Counted from the stretch's first letter, positions 50,694-59,886 are shown. The stretch is DNA of 64,000 bases from Clostridia bacterium (GCA_017558105.1 JAFYWI010000009.1:1-64000), one strand, 5' to 3'. The notes: a model not told the origin generated them from the sequence alone. Program-made: numbers and translations.

Positions 50694-51323
50694 CTACTTT
50701 TCTAACCTATTTATTTTTTCTTCTAATTGGAACAATTTTTCTCTTAAATGGCAAATTTCTTCTTGCAACGGGTCACTTTTTTCTTGTTGTAAATCGTTAA
50801 GTTTTTCGCCGTTAATTCTAACAACTCTACCCGGTACGCCAACCACCGTTGCATATGGTGGAACTTCTTTTAATACAACTGCACCAGCACCAATTTTAGC
50901 GTATTCGCCAACGGTAAAGCCACCTAAAACTTTTGCGCCGGCACTAATAATAGCACCTTTTTTAACGGTTGGGTGACGTTTGCCTTTTTCTTTACCAGTA
51001 CCACCTAAGGTAACGCCTTGATATATTACAACCCCTTCTTCAATTTCTGCCGTTTCGCCAATAACCGTACCTGCGCCGTGGTCTATAAAAACCCCAGGGG
51101 CTATTTTTGCAGCAGGGTGAATTTCTATACCCGTAAGCCACTTAGCAAATTGGCTTGTTGCCCTTGCTAAAAGCCTTAATTTAATTCTATATAAAAAATT
51201 TGCCCATCTGTGCCAAGAAAGTGCCTTAACACCAGAATACGTTAGCCAAATTTCAAATTTATTTCTTGCAGCAGGGTCGTTTTGCTTTGCAGCATTAATA
51301 TCTGCTATTAGTTTTTTGCACAT
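50694..51323 (-). CDS. cysE: Serine O-acetyltransferase (EpsC/CysE type)
   Basis: 209 residues. The left-handed beta-helix hexapeptide region is visible from IEIHPAAKIAPGVFIDHGAGTVIGETAEIEEG through GVTLGGTGKEKGKRHPTVKKGAIISAGAKVLGG and VVGVPGRVVR. Catalytic His/Asp lie in FIDHGAG and KRHPTV. Makes O-acetylserine from serine and acetyl-CoA, the first step of cysteine synthesis. The C-terminal ~35 residues form a charged coiled coil (QQEKSDPLQEEICHLREKLFQLEEKINRLEK region), longer than usual. Between deoR-like and cysS in one operon. Confidence 0.93.
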   Translation of the reverse strand: MCKKLIADINAAKQNDPAARNKFEIWLTYSGVKALSWHRWANFLYRIKLRLLARATSQFAKWLTGIEIHPAAKIAPGVFIDHGAGTVIGETAEIEEGVVIYQGVTLGGTGKEKGKRHPTVKKGAIISAGAKVLGGFTVGEYAKIGAGAVVLKEVPPYATVVGVPGRVVRINGEKLNDLQQEKSDPLQEEICHLREKLFQLEEKINRLEK

Positions 51324-51344
51324 TTTTTTCCCTTAAAATTTATT

Positions 51345-52103
51345 TTAGTAAACCTTAATACCTTTTTCTTCAAGTGTAGTTTTAAGTTCTACTGGGAACT
51401 TAGAATCTACTACCAAGCAGTTTATGTCTTTTAACGTAGCAAAGGTGTAAGGTGTGTTTTTGTTTATTTTAGAACTATCTACAAGCATAATAACTTTGTT
51501 TGCTTTGTTTATAACTTGTTTTTTAACTTCTGCTTCCGATTGGCTACCACAAGTAAATTCACCCGTTTCGGTAATAAAACCAGTAGCAGTCATAACGGCA
51601 GTGGCAATGTTAATTTGGTTAATAAAGTCGGTACAAGTTTTGCCAACGGTAATAAAGTTACTTTTTTTAATATCGCCACCAAGTATTGCAACGGTTGGCT
51701 TATTTTTTCTTAAAATTGTTTCTGCAATGTTAAGTGCGTTAGTTAAAACGTAAAACTTATCGTCTGGCAAAGCCCTAGCAAAATAGGTTGTGGTAGAGCC
51801 ACCATCTATAAAAATACAACTTTTCTTTTCGACTAAATCTATTGCTTTTTCTGCAATTTCTAATTTTTCGGTTGCGTTATAAACAATTTGTTCAGTAAAA
51901 TCTTTTTCTTTTGCCTTTAGAACGCTATCTACAGAAATAGCCCCGCCAGAAACTCTAATAAGTGCGTTAAGTTCTTCTAATCTTGCTAAATCTCTGCGTA
52001 AGGTCATAGAAGAAATGTCGCTAAAAACCCTTTCTAATTCGTGAAAGGAAATTTTTCCAACTTTGTCTACGTATTCTTTTATCATCTGTAATCTTTCTTT
52101 CAT
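51345..52103 (-). CDS. DeoR family transcriptional regulator
   Basis: 252 residues, start with GGAGG before the ATG. N-terminal DeoR helix-turn-helix (MIKEYVDKVGKISFHELERVFSDISSMTLRRDLARLEE), then a DeoR sensor domain with sugar-phosphate-isomerase-like motifs: IFIDGGSTTTYFARAL, VLTNALN, LGGDIKKSNF. Such regulators usually answer to phosphorylated sugars. It heads a run of cysE, cysS and alaS, an unusual place for a DeoR protein, so its targets may lie elsewhere. Divergent from serS. Confidence 0.88.
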   Translation of the reverse strand: MKERLQMIKEYVDKVGKISFHELERVFSDISSMTLRRDLARLEELNALIRVSGGAISVDSVLKAKEKDFTEQIVYNATEKLEIAEKAIDLVEKKSCIFIDGGSTTTYFARALPDDKFYVLTNALNIAETILRKNKPTVAILGGDIKKSNFITVGKTCTDFINQINIATAVMTATGFITETGEFTCGSQSEAEVKKQVINKANKVIMLVDSSKINKNTPYTFATLKDINCLVVDSKFPVELKTTLEEKGIKVY

Positions 52104-52255
52104 TGGTCGCCTCCTAGTAGGTATCTAATTTAATATATTTTAACAGAATAAAATAAAATAATCAAGGAAGAAAAGGGTATTTAGCATATTAAACTCAAAA
52201 ATTTTTATTTTATAATAAAAAATAATTAAAGATTTGCTAAAATACTTAAAATAAA

Positions 52256-52284
52256 TTGATTTTTTTACGAAAAAGATATACAAT
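52256..52284 (+). promoter_or_regulatory. Probable serS promoter
   Basis: TTGATT (52256-52261), 17 bases, TACAAT (52279-52284). No T-box or other leader structure is visible before serS, unlike many Firmicutes. Confidence 0.65.
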
Positions 52285-52326
52285 AATATTTGACTTTTAT
52301 AAAAGTAAAAAATTTGGAGTGAGATA

Positions 52327-53607
52327 ATGTTAGATTTAAAGAGAATTCAAGAAAACAAAGAAAAAGTTGAAGAACTTCTTTTAAGAAAGGGCTACAAAGC
52401 AGATTTCGATACTATTTTGAAATTAGACGAAGAAAGAAGGGCAATTATTTCTAAAATTGAACAATTAAAGGCGGAAAGAAACAAAGTTTCTGCGCAAATT
52501 CCTGCACTTAAAAAAGCAGGTCAACCGGTAGAACAAATTTTTGCAGATATGCGTGCTTTAGGCGAAAAAATTGCCGAAGGAGACAAGCAAACTGCAGAAC
52601 TAGAAGAAAAAGTATTCTCTTTACTATCTTCCATACCAAATATTCCAGATGAAGATTTACTTTCTGGCGAAAAAGAAAACAACCAAGTTATTAAAGAGGT
52701 TGGCAAAAAACCTGAATTTAATTTCAAAATGCAAAACCACGTAGATTTATGCACTAAACTTGGCATTATAGATTACGCTAGGGGTACAAAACTTTCTGGT
52801 GGTGGATTTTGGATTTATAGAAAAGACGGCGCAAGGTTAGAATGGGCGCTACTTAACTTCTTTATTTCAGAACACTTAAAAGACGGCTATGAATTTATTT
52901 TACCACCACACCAATTAGGTTATAATTGTGGTTTTGGCGCAGGTCAATTCCCAAAATTTAGCGATGAAGTTTATTGGTTAGACTGCGATGAAGACAGAAA
53001 GAAAAATAGGTTTATTCTTCCAACGGCAGAAACTGCGTTAGTAAATATGTATGCTAACGAAATTATAGACGAAAGTAAACTACCAATGAAATTTTTTGCA
53101 TATACTCCTTGCTATCGTAAAGAAGCAGGTTCTTATAGGGCAGAAGAACGTGGTATGATTAGAGGTCACCAATTCAACAAAGTAGAAATGGTGCAATACG
53201 CTCACCCAGAAAAATCTATGGAAGCATTTAACGAATTAGTAGATAAGGCTGCTTCTTTAATAGAAAAATTAGGTTTACATTTTAGGGTTAGTAAACTTGC
53301 CGCAGGGGATTGTTCTGCATCTATGGCAAGAACTTACGACATTGAAGTTTGGATTCCAAGTATGGGCATTTACAAAGAAGTAAGTTCCGTAAGTAATGCA
53401 AACGATTATCAAGCAAGAAGAAACAACACTAAATATAGAGATAGCGTTACTGGTAAACCTGCTTTCGTTCATACGCTTAACGGCTCTGGGTTAGCAACTA
53501 GTAGGGTGTTCCCAGCACTTATTGAACAATACCAAAATGAAGACGGCTCTATAACTATTCCAGAAGTTTTAAGACCGTTTATGGGCGGGCAAACAATAAT
53601 TAAATAG
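52327..53607 (+). CDS. serS: Serine--tRNA ligase
   Basis: 426 residues. Long N-terminal antiparallel coiled coil (~residues 28-100) for tRNA-Ser binding, then the class II core with motif 2 (CYRKEAGSYRAEERGMIRGHQFNKVEMV) and motif 3 (NGSGLATSRVFPALIEQYQNEDGSITIPEVLRPFM). The segment EVSSVSNANDYQARRNN is the family signature. Charges tRNA-Ser. Starts at an ATG behind GGAG, divergent from the deoR-cysE-cysS-alaS run, so serine and cysteine functions are adjacent. Confidence 0.97.
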   Translation: MLDLKRIQENKEKVEELLLRKGYKADFDTILKLDEERRAIISKIEQLKAERNKVSAQIPALKKAGQPVEQIFADMRALGEKIAEGDKQTAELEEKVFSLLSSIPNIPDEDLLSGEKENNQVIKEVGKKPEFNFKMQNHVDLCTKLGIIDYARGTKLSGGGFWIYRKDGARLEWALLNFFISEHLKDGYEFILPPHQLGYNCGFGAGQFPKFSDEVYWLDCDEDRKKNRFILPTAETALVNMYANEIIDESKLPMKFFAYTPCYRKEAGSYRAEERGMIRGHQFNKVEMVQYAHPEKSMEAFNELVDKAASLIEKLGLHFRVSKLAAGDCSASMARTYDIEVWIPSMGIYKEVSSVSNANDYQARRNNTKYRDSVTGKPAFVHTLNGSGLATSRVFPALIEQYQNEDGSITIPEVLRPFMGGQTIIK

Positions 53608-53632
53608 TAAAAAAATTAAATAACAAAAAACT

Positions 53633-53660
53633 TTAACCCATTTCTAAGCAAATGGGTTAA
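53633..53660 (+). other. Stem-loop between serS and the DUF89 gene
   Basis: TTAACCCATTT-CTAAGC-AAATGGGTTAA hairpin with no clear T run; weak terminator or processing site. Confidence 0.5.
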
Positions 53661-53677
53661 ATTATATAGGTAAAAAT

Positions 53678-54550
53678 ATGAACGCATCTAAAAAATGTTT
53701 ACAATGCCTTTACGAAAAACAAAGCCAAAAGGCTAACGGCAAAGAAAAAAATAAAGAATTATTTTTGCAAGGCTTAAAAGAAATTTTATTTGGCAAAGAT
53801 AATAATACTTCTACTGCCGTTTTGCTTTATAGAATAAATAGACTGCACGAAAAATGTTTTGGCTACGTAGATAAAATGACGGAACTAAAAAGCAAATACA
53901 ACCATTTTATTATGGAGCAAGAGCCACTTATAAACGAAATATTAGAAAGTTCTACCGATAGATTAGATAAGGCTATTTCTTTTGCTTGCGTAGGAAATTA
54001 CATAGATTTTGGCGCAAACGCACACATAACCGAAGAAGAACTAAAGGGGCTTATAGTTAACGTTAAAAACAAAAGTTGCAACCAAAACGAACTAAAAATA
54101 TTCAAAGAAGAATTAAAAAATGCAAAAACTTTGGTTTATTTAGCAGATAATTGTGGCGAAATTGTTTTCGATAAAATTTTGGTAAAAACCATTTTAGAAC
54201 TCTACCCTAATTTAGATATAACTTTTATGGTTAGGGGTGGCGAAGTTCTTAACGACGTTACTATGGTAGACGCTAATGAAGTAGGTATAACAAAGCTTGT
54301 AAAAGTAGTAGATAACGGCGTTGCCGTTGCAGGCACTCCGTTAGATATGATTAGCAAAGAAGCAAAAGAAATTATAACCGGTGCAGACGTAATAATTTCT
54401 AAAGGTCAAGGCAACTTTGAATCTTTACTTGGAGAAAACTTAAACCCTTATTACCTATTTATGTGTAAGTGCGAAATGTTCGTTGAAAGGCTTAAATTAA
54501 GTAGGTTAGACTGCGTTTTCTGTAAAGAAAGCAGATTAAACTTAGAATAA
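53678..54550 (+). CDS. DUF89/ARMT1-like damage-control phosphatase
   Basis: 290 residues. Starts with CxxC-like MNASKKCLQCLYEKQ, helical N-terminal half, then the DUF89 metal-site signatures YLADNCGEIVFDK (Asp/Asn ligands), MVRGGEVLNDVTMVDA and ISKGQGNFESL, ending with cysteines in MCKCEM and DCVFCKESR. The family removes phosphate from damaged or unwanted phosphometabolites using a divalent metal. The N- and C-terminal cysteines match the subgroup common in anaerobes. Preceded by serS with only a stem-loop between. Substrate not known. Confidence 0.85.
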   Translation: MNASKKCLQCLYEKQSQKANGKEKNKELFLQGLKEILFGKDNNTSTAVLLYRINRLHEKCFGYVDKMTELKSKYNHFIMEQEPLINEILESSTDRLDKAISFACVGNYIDFGANAHITEEELKGLIVNVKNKSCNQNELKIFKEELKNAKTLVYLADNCGEIVFDKILVKTILELYPNLDITFMVRGGEVLNDVTMVDANEVGITKLVKVVDNGVAVAGTPLDMISKEAKEIITGADVIISKGQGNFESLLGENLNPYYLFMCKCEMFVERLKLSRLDCVFCKESRLNLE

Positions 54551-54663
54551 GTTAAAAAACTAAAAATTTGTTAAATAATAAAATGGTGTGTTAATTTTTA
54601 ACAAAAATAACAAAAAAACTAGGTAAATTGTTAAAAATTTTCATAAAAACATAAGTAAAATGC

Positions 54664-54803
54664 TTTACAAATAATGTAGAATAATGTATAGTATAGTTGT
54701 CAAAGGCAAAAAGTCCTTATGGCTAAAAACGCTCATCATTTTCCCCCTTATCATATATTATTCAAAAAGCAGTAAACCAAGTTTATTGCTTTTTGAATTT
54801 TTT
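54664..54803 (+). promoter_or_regulatory. Leader with promoter, small peptide frame and terminator (attenuator-like)
   Basis: Promoter TTTACA (54664-54669), 17 bases, TATAGT (54687-54692). About 60 bases of leader are followed by a strong terminator: TTCAAAAAGCA, TAAAC/GTTTA, TGCTTTTTGAA, T6 (54761-54803). The gene at 54830 has its own AAAGGAG and lies 27 bases after the T run, so it is read only if the terminator is passed. The leader either is an aptamer I do not recognise or works through the short peptide frame listed separately. Confidence 0.6.
54719..54775 (+). CDS. Possible 18-residue leader peptide
   Basis: ATG to TAA reads MAKNAHHFPPYHILFKKQ. It lies wholly inside the leader RNA, and its stop codon falls at the base of the terminator hairpin, the usual geometry for translation-coupled attenuation. 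It contains three histidines and a PP pair within nine residues. AAAGG is present but ~14 bases upstream, a weak ribosome site. Could be chance; needs conservation data. Confidence 0.35.
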   Translation: MAKNAHHFPPYHILFKKQ

Positions 54804-54829
54804 AGAAAGATTTCACAAAGGAGTTGGCT

Positions 54830-55261
54830 ATGGCAAAAGGTGAAATAGCAAGAGAATATTTTTTAAGTGGTTATAATTGCGCCGTGTCGGTTGCGCTAGC
54901 ATTTAAGGAAGAATTAGGTTTAGAAGAAGAACAAATTAAAAGGTTAACTATTGCTTTTGGTGGTGGATTGGCAAGGCAAAGGCTAACGTGTGGTGCCGTT
55001 TCGGCAATGGCAATGGTTATAGGGTACGCTAAATCTAACGGCGAAAGCAGGGCAGATATTTACCCAATAGTACAACAAGCGTGCAAAGAGTTCAAAGAAC
55101 AAGTTGGTTCTTTAATTTGTGGCGAGTTGCTTTCTAAAAAAATAGCAATAAATACTTCGCCCGTTCCAGAAGAAAGAACAAAAGAATATTACGTTAAAAG
55201 ACCTTGTGCAGATATGTGCTATCTTGCAGGGGAAATAGCAGAAAGGTATTTAGCAAAATAG
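54830..55261 (+). CDS. C_GCAxxG_C_C family protein
   Basis: 143 residues from ATG 54830 (AAAGGAG 8 bases before; a TTG six bases earlier is not needed). Cysteine pattern of the family: YNCAVSVALAF, GGGLARQRLTCGAVSAMAMVIG, the C in QQACKEF, GSLICGELL and the C-terminal RPCADMCYLAGEIAERYL. The family is named from this pattern; it is found mostly in anaerobes, sometimes fused or next to redox and metal-handling genes, and has no assigned reaction. Preceded by an attenuator-like leader, so its expression answers to some signal. Confidence 0.8.
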   Translation: MAKGEIAREYFLSGYNCAVSVALAFKEELGLEEEQIKRLTIAFGGGLARQRLTCGAVSAMAMVIGYAKSNGESRADIYPIVQQACKEFKEQVGSLICGELLSKKIAINTSPVPEERTKEYYVKRPCADMCYLAGEIAERYLAK

Positions 55262-55330
55262 TTTTTTGTAAAAACTTGAAATAAATTTGCTAAAAATTTA
55301 AATAAAATACTTTATTCTTGTTAAAGTTTA

Positions 55331-55359
55331 TTGACAATGTTGAAAAGTATTAGTAAAAT
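55331..55359 (+). promoter_or_regulatory. Promoter of the cyclophilin lipoprotein gene
   Basis: TTGACA (55331-55336), 17 bases, TAAAAT (55354-55359). Confidence 0.82.
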
Positions 55360-55391
55360 ATAAGTTGTAAATTAAGGTTTTGGAGATAAAA

Positions 55392-56276
55392 ATGAAAAGA
55401 TTTTCAAAAATAATAGTAAATATATTGGCAATCGTAATGTTAATGCTTTCTTGTTTTTCGCTAGTTGCTTGTGAAGACATTAGAAGAATTGCCATCACCG
55501 TAGAAGTATACGATATGGAAACGGAAACTATGGAAGAACGCACACTTACCATAGACTTATATAGGCATTTAGCACCAGACACTGTAGATTCTATTGTTGC
55601 ACTCGTTAACGAAGGATACTACGATTCTTCTGCAGAAAAGGGTGAATTGTTCTTTTACACTATGGGCTCTTATAAACAAATTATGTTGGGCAATTTCCTT
55701 TATAAAGACGAGGGGATAGAAGTTAACGGCAACCCTCCTACAATAAACGGCGAATTTAATGCAAACGGTGTTATTGGCTCTAATTTAACCCACACGGAAG
55801 GCGCAATAGGTTTATGGCGTACTTGGTCGGCAGAAGGCAGTTATAGCGAAAACGATGGTTATGCAAACACGGGCAGTGCAACTTGGTTTATGCCAACTAG
55901 CGATTTATCTTCTAGTTACGACGGGTATTTCTGTATTTTTGGCAGATTTAATTTTGAAAGTGGTTCTGAAAACAACGAAATTTGGCAAGATATAAAAGCA
56001 ATGTTTAACAATGGTATAACTTATTATGAAAAATACGAAGTATTTTACACCGGCGAATATAACCCAGAAGTAGAAAATTGTGGTTTAACTGCTAACGTTA
56101 TTGAATACGATAATTTTAAAGAAGAAAACATTTCTGGTTTATTTAAGGCAGAAGGTAAATTTGCAAGTGCACCACAAATGTATAATCACTACACAATAAA
56201 CGTTCCTGTAATCAATAAAGAAAATGGTGGAACTAAACAAGTAGGTGCAAGAATAGTTAAAATGGAAGTTGTTTAG
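55392..56276 (+). CDS. Cyclophilin-type peptidyl-prolyl isomerase-like lipoprotein
   Basis: 294 residues from ATG 55392. Lipoprotein signal MKRFSKIIVNILAIVMLMLSCFSLVAC with lipidated C27. The next part, TLTIDLYRHLAPDTVDSIVALVNEGYYD, matches the start of cyclophilin-type isomerases (ItI.LYPd.AP.TV.NF..L...GYYD). Later stretches FNANGVIGSNLTHTEGAIGL and YDGYFCIFGRF fit the H-x-GxlsMA and FCIFG strands. The active-site Arg of the FHRVI motif is not conserved (FFYTMGSYKQ), so activity may be reduced. It would act on exported proteins outside the membrane. Confidence 0.72.
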   Translation: MKRFSKIIVNILAIVMLMLSCFSLVACEDIRRIAITVEVYDMETETMEERTLTIDLYRHLAPDTVDSIVALVNEGYYDSSAEKGELFFYTMGSYKQIMLGNFLYKDEGIEVNGNPPTINGEFNANGVIGSNLTHTEGAIGLWRTWSAEGSYSENDGYANTGSATWFMPTSDLSSSYDGYFCIFGRFNFESGSENNEIWQDIKAMFNNGITYYEKYEVFYTGEYNPEVENCGLTANVIEYDNFKEENISGLFKAEGKFASAPQMYNHYTINVPVINKENGGTKQVGARIVKMEVV

Positions 56277-56297
56277 TAAACAATCAATATAAAAATA

Positions 56298-56330
56298 AAA
56301 GGCTAAAAGTTAAATTTTAGTCTTTTTTTT
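56298..56330 (+). terminator. Terminator of the cyclophilin gene
   Basis: AAAGGCTAAAA-GTTAAA-TTTTAGTCTTT (one G-T pair) with T8. Confidence 0.75.
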
Positions 56331-56362
56331 GTAAAAAAGTTGTAAAAAACGTAGTAAATCGT

Positions 56363-56511
56363 TTGCTAAAAAACAATATATATGCTAAAATAAAAAAACA
56401 AAAAAATTCACACTCGTAAAGTAACGAACTTTCGTGTTTTTCGTAAATCTCATCTAACGGAAATGTCGTTCGTAAAAAAGGCTTGCGGGGAGGAATAACG
56501 GAGGAATTTAT
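56363..56511 (+). promoter_or_regulatory. rpsB promoter and structured leader
   Basis: TTGCTA (56363-56368), 17 bases, TAAAAT (56386-56391), then a ~115-base leader with several complementary TTCG/CGAA and CGTAA/TTACG segments before GGAGGAATTTAT and the ATG. Likely a ribosomal-protein S2 autoregulation site; I cannot fold it with certainty by eye. Confidence 0.5.
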
Positions 56512-57258
56512 ATGTCAGTTATTACAATGAAACAACTCCTTGAAACAGGGGTACACTTTGGTCACCAAACAAAGCGTTGGAATCCAAAAATGAAAAAGTA
56601 CATCTATGGCGAAAGAAATGGTATTCATATTATCGACCTAGAACAAACTGTAGAAATTATTGAAAAACAAGTTTATCCTTTCGTAGTAGAACAAGCAAAA
56701 CAAGGCAAAAGCATTTTGTTCGTTGGTACTAAAAAACAAGCACAAGAAGCAGTTAAAGAAGAAGCTGAAAGATGTGGCCAATTCTACATTAACTCAAGAT
56801 GGTTAGGTGGTACGTTAACAAACTTCAAAACCATTAGAAGCAGAGTAGAAAGGTTAAACAAACTTAACACAATGGAAAAAATGGGCGAATTCGACCTACT
56901 TCCAAAGAAAGAAGTTATCGGCTTAAAAGCAGAAAGAGATAAGTTAGAAACTAACCTTGGCGGTATTAAAGAAATGAGAACTCTTCCTGGCGTTATGTTT
57001 ATCGTAGACCCAGACCAAGAAGATATTGCCGTTATGGAAGCAAGAAAACTTCATATTCCTATCATCGCTATTACAGATACAAACTGCGACCCAGATTTAG
57101 TAGATTACGTTATCCCTGGTAACGACGATGCTATTAGAGCAATTAAACTAATTGCAGGCGCTATTGCAGATGCTGTTATTGAAGCAAACCAAGGCGAAGA
57201 ACAAGCAGTTGAAACTGAAGAAGTTGTAGCAGAAGAAGTTGCTAAAATTGAAGAATAA
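56512..57258 (+). CDS. rpsB: 30S ribosomal protein S2
   Basis: 248 residues. Start [46 protein letters not shown] and the segments [39 protein letters not shown] and [22 protein letters not shown] are the full S2 signature. Part of the small ribosomal subunit. The acidic C-terminal tail (~20 residues, [11 protein letters not shown]) is usual for Clostridia. Followed by tsf after 22 bases, the standard order. Confidence 0.98.
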   Translation: MSVITMKQLLETGVHFGHQTKRWNPKMKKYIYGERNGIHIIDLEQTVEIIEKQVYPFVVEQAKQGKSILFVGTKKQAQEAVKEEAERCGQFYINSRWLGGTLTNFKTIRSRVERLNKLNTMEKMGEFDLLPKKEVIGLKAERDKLETNLGGIKEMRTLPGVMFIVDPDQEDIAVMEARKLHIPIIAITDTNCDPDLVDYVIPGNDDAIRAIKLIAGAIADAVIEANQGEEQAVETEEVVAEEVAKIEE

Positions 57259-57280
57259 TTAAATTTTAAGGAGAAAACTT

Positions 57281-58162
57281 ATGTTTACTAATAAAGATAT
57301 AATGGAACTTCGTAAAAAAACTGGTGCTGGCGTTGCAGACTGCAAAAAAGCATTAGAAAACACGAACGGAGATATGGATAAAGCAGTAGACTTTTTAAGA
57401 GAAAAAGGTATTGCTACTGCTGCTAAAAAAGCATCTAGAATTGCTGCTGAAGGTGTTGTTGCATCTAAAGTAGTAGGTAACGTAGGCGCATTAGTAGAAG
57501 TTAACTGTGAAACAGACTTCGTTGCTAAAGGCGATATGTATTTAGAATTCGTTAACAGCGTTGCAGATTACGTTATTAACAACGAAGTTAACTCTATTGA
57601 AGAATTAGTTAGCGCTAAACAAGAAGAAACTATTAACGCTACTGCAAAAATCGGCGAAAAAATTTCTATTAGAAGGTTCGTTAAATATACTGCAGAAAAC
57701 GGCTTAGTTGAAGCATACATCCACATGGGTGGTAAAGTTGGCGTATTAGTAGAATTAGAAGGTTGCACTTGCGACAAGGCTAAAGAACTTGCACACGATA
57801 TCGCACTTCAAATTGCTGCTGCAAAACCACTTTACGTATGTTCTTGTGAAGTTCCTACAGAAGTTTTAGAACACGAAAAAGAAATTCTTAAAGCACAAGC
57901 ACTTAACGAAGGTAAACCAGCTGCTATCGTAGACAGAATGGTTGAAGGCAGAGTTAAAAAATATTACGAAGAAGCATGCTTATTAAACCAAGCATTCGTT
58001 AAAGACCCATCTATCACTATTGAAAAATTAGTTAAAAAATATGGCGATGAAATGGGCAAAACTCTTTCTATTAAACGTTTCACTCGTTTTGAAATGGGCG
58101 AAGGCTTAGAAAAGAGAAACGACGATTTCGCTGCAGAAGTTGCTGCTCAAATGGGTAAATAA
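57281..58162 (+). CDS. tsf: Translation elongation factor Ts
   Basis: 293 residues. N-terminal UBA-like domain with [40 protein letters not shown], then the core with [16 protein letters not shown] and the dimer/EF-Tu contact region VAAKPLYV-like ([14 protein letters not shown]). Nucleotide-exchange factor for EF-Tu. Co-transcribed with rpsB and followed by a terminator. The AGGAG site is 8 bases before the ATG. Confidence 0.98.
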   Translation: MFTNKDIMELRKKTGAGVADCKKALENTNGDMDKAVDFLREKGIATAAKKASRIAAEGVVASKVVGNVGALVEVNCETDFVAKGDMYLEFVNSVADYVINNEVNSIEELVSAKQEETINATAKIGEKISIRRFVKYTAENGLVEAYIHMGGKVGVLVELEGCTCDKAKELAHDIALQIAAAKPLYVCSCEVPTEVLEHEKEILKAQALNEGKPAAIVDRMVEGRVKKYYEEACLLNQAFVKDPSITIEKLVKKYGDEMGKTLSIKRFTRFEMGEGLEKRNDDFAAEVAAQMGK

Positions 58163-58179
58163 TTTTAATTAAAAATATT

Positions 58180-58210
58180 AAGCCTGCAATTTGCAGGCTT
58201 TTATTTTTTT
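58180..58210 (+). terminator. Terminator of rpsB-tsf
   Basis: AAGCCTGCA-ATT-TGCAGGCTT then a T-rich run. Confidence 0.87.
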
Positions 58211-58215
58211 GTTTA

Positions 58216-58244
58216 TTGACAACGTTTAGTTAATATGTTAAAAT
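58216..58244 (+). promoter_or_regulatory. Promoter of the NSS transporter gene
   Basis: TTGACA (58216-58221), 17 bases, TAAAAT (58239-58244). Confidence 0.85.
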
Positions 58245-58292
58245 TAGCAAGTTGTTAAAAAGTTTTTATACAAAGTATAAAAGGAGAAAAAA

Positions 58293-59843
58293 ATGGAAGT
58301 TGCTAAAAAAAGGAACGGCTTTGCAAGTGGTTTAGGCTTTATATTAGCCGCAGCAGGCTCTGCCGTAGGGCTTGGTAATCTTTGGGGGTTTCCTTATAAA
58401 ACGGGCGCAAACGGTGGCGCAGCCTTCGTTTTCGTTTACATTATTTGCGTATTACTAATGGGTTCTATTGCGTTGGTTGCAGAAATGTACCTTGGCAGAC
58501 GTGCGCAAGCAAACCCAGTTACCGCGTATAAAAAGGCAAATAAAAATTTAGGTTTCGTTGGCGTTTTGGTAATTATAATACCATTTTTAATTATATGTTA
58601 TTACAGCGTTTTAGGTGGTTGGACTTTTAAGTTTGCAGTTAACTCTTTCCAACCTATTCAAGATGCTGCAAATAACGGCACAAACTTTTTTAGTTCGTTT
58701 AGTAGTAACGCTTTTGAACCTGTTTTTTATACGTTAGTTTTTCTTTTAATAGCTGGCGTTATAATAATGGCAGGTGTAAAAGGTGGCATAGAAAAGGCAT
58801 CTAAAGTGCTAATGCCAATGTTGTTTATTTTATTAGTAGCAGTTGCAATATATTGTTTATGTTTAGGAGATGGAGTTCTTCAAGGGCTAAACTTCTATTT
58901 GAATCCAGATTTTTCTAAACTTGGGTTCGACGGGGTTTTAGCAGCAATGGGGCAAGCCTTTTATTCGTTATCGTTAGGTATGGGCATTATGGTATCTTAC
59001 GGCTCTTATACAGATAACAAAATTAAAATAGGTAAATCTATTGCTATGATTGCCGTTTTCGATACGTTGGTTGCTTTAATAGGTGGTTTAGCAATTTTCT
59101 CTGCAGTAGGTGCGTTGCAACCAGAACTATTAGGTACTGGAAACCTTGGTGGCGTTACCTTAATGTATATGGTTTTACCAAAAATCTTTGGGCAGATGGG
59201 GGGAATTGGTCAATTAGTTTCTTTCTTCTTCTTTGCTATGGTAGTTATTGCAGCGTTAACTTCGGTTATATCTTTATTAGAAGTTGCAACTCAATTCGTT
59301 ATACAAAAATTTAAAATACCAAGGAAAAAAGCCACTATAATTTTAGGAATAGTATGTTTTATCGTATCAATTCCAATAGCATGGTCGGTAGGTGGCGCAT
59401 TTAACGGCGCAATAAATCTTTTTGGGTTTGATTTACTAACTTTCTTAGATGAAATGACAAACACCATATTAATGCCTATGGGCGCACTATTCTCTTGTTT
59501 GGCAATAGGTTGGTGCGTTGGAGATTATAAAAACTTTAAGCAACGCATAAATCCACTACACACCTACAGAGAATTAAGTAAAGACGGGTTAGATATTGGT
59601 TGGTTTGGTAAAATTTTTGCATTTATGGTTAAATACGTTGGGCCATTACTAATATTGTTTATAGAGATTTTTGGTATAATAGGCAAAGTAAACGACAACG
59701 GGGTAAGTTATTGGTGGGTAATAATATTCTCTGCAATACTAATAATTGCATCGGTAATCGTTTATTTCGTATTCTTCAAAAATGCAAATACAGGCTGTAA
59801 TGCAGATGAATTAGATATAGCAGAAAAAGCAATTAAAGAATAA
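58293..59843 (+). CDS. Sodium-dependent transporter, NSS (SNF) family
   Basis: 516 residues with ~12 hydrophobic segments. The family signature is in segment 1: ASGLGFILAAAGSAVGLGNLWGFPYKTGANGGAAFVFVYI, the unwound Na+/substrate site, and later SLSLGMGIMVSYGSY and the segment-8-like TSVISLLEVATQF. Takes up an amino acid or related small solute with Na+ at the membrane. Single-gene unit with its own promoter and terminator. Substrate not assignable from sequence alone. Confidence 0.92.
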   Translation: MEVAKKRNGFASGLGFILAAAGSAVGLGNLWGFPYKTGANGGAAFVFVYIICVLLMGSIALVAEMYLGRRAQANPVTAYKKANKNLGFVGVLVIIIPFLIICYYSVLGGWTFKFAVNSFQPIQDAANNGTNFFSSFSSNAFEPVFYTLVFLLIAGVIIMAGVKGGIEKASKVLMPMLFILLVAVAIYCLCLGDGVLQGLNFYLNPDFSKLGFDGVLAAMGQAFYSLSLGMGIMVSYGSYTDNKIKIGKSIAMIAVFDTLVALIGGLAIFSAVGALQPELLGTGNLGGVTLMYMVLPKIFGQMGGIGQLVSFFFFAMVVIAALTSVISLLEVATQFVIQKFKIPRKKATIILGIVCFIVSIPIAWSVGGAFNGAINLFGFDLLTFLDEMTNTILMPMGALFSCLAIGWCVGDYKNFKQRINPLHTYRELSKDGLDIGWFGKIFAFMVKYVGPLLILFIEIFGIIGKVNDNGVSYWWVIIFSAILIIASVIVYFVFFKNANTGCNADELDIAEKAIKE

Positions 59844-59858
59844 AAAAACTAAATAAAA

Positions 59859-59886
59859 AAGCCCTTGCGAAAATTCGCAAGGGCTT
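59859..59886. terminator. Bidirectional terminator between NSS gene and queT
   Basis: AAGCCCTTGCGAA-AAT-TCGCAAGGGCTT with an A run on its left, serving mainly the minus-strand queT. Confidence 0.85.
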
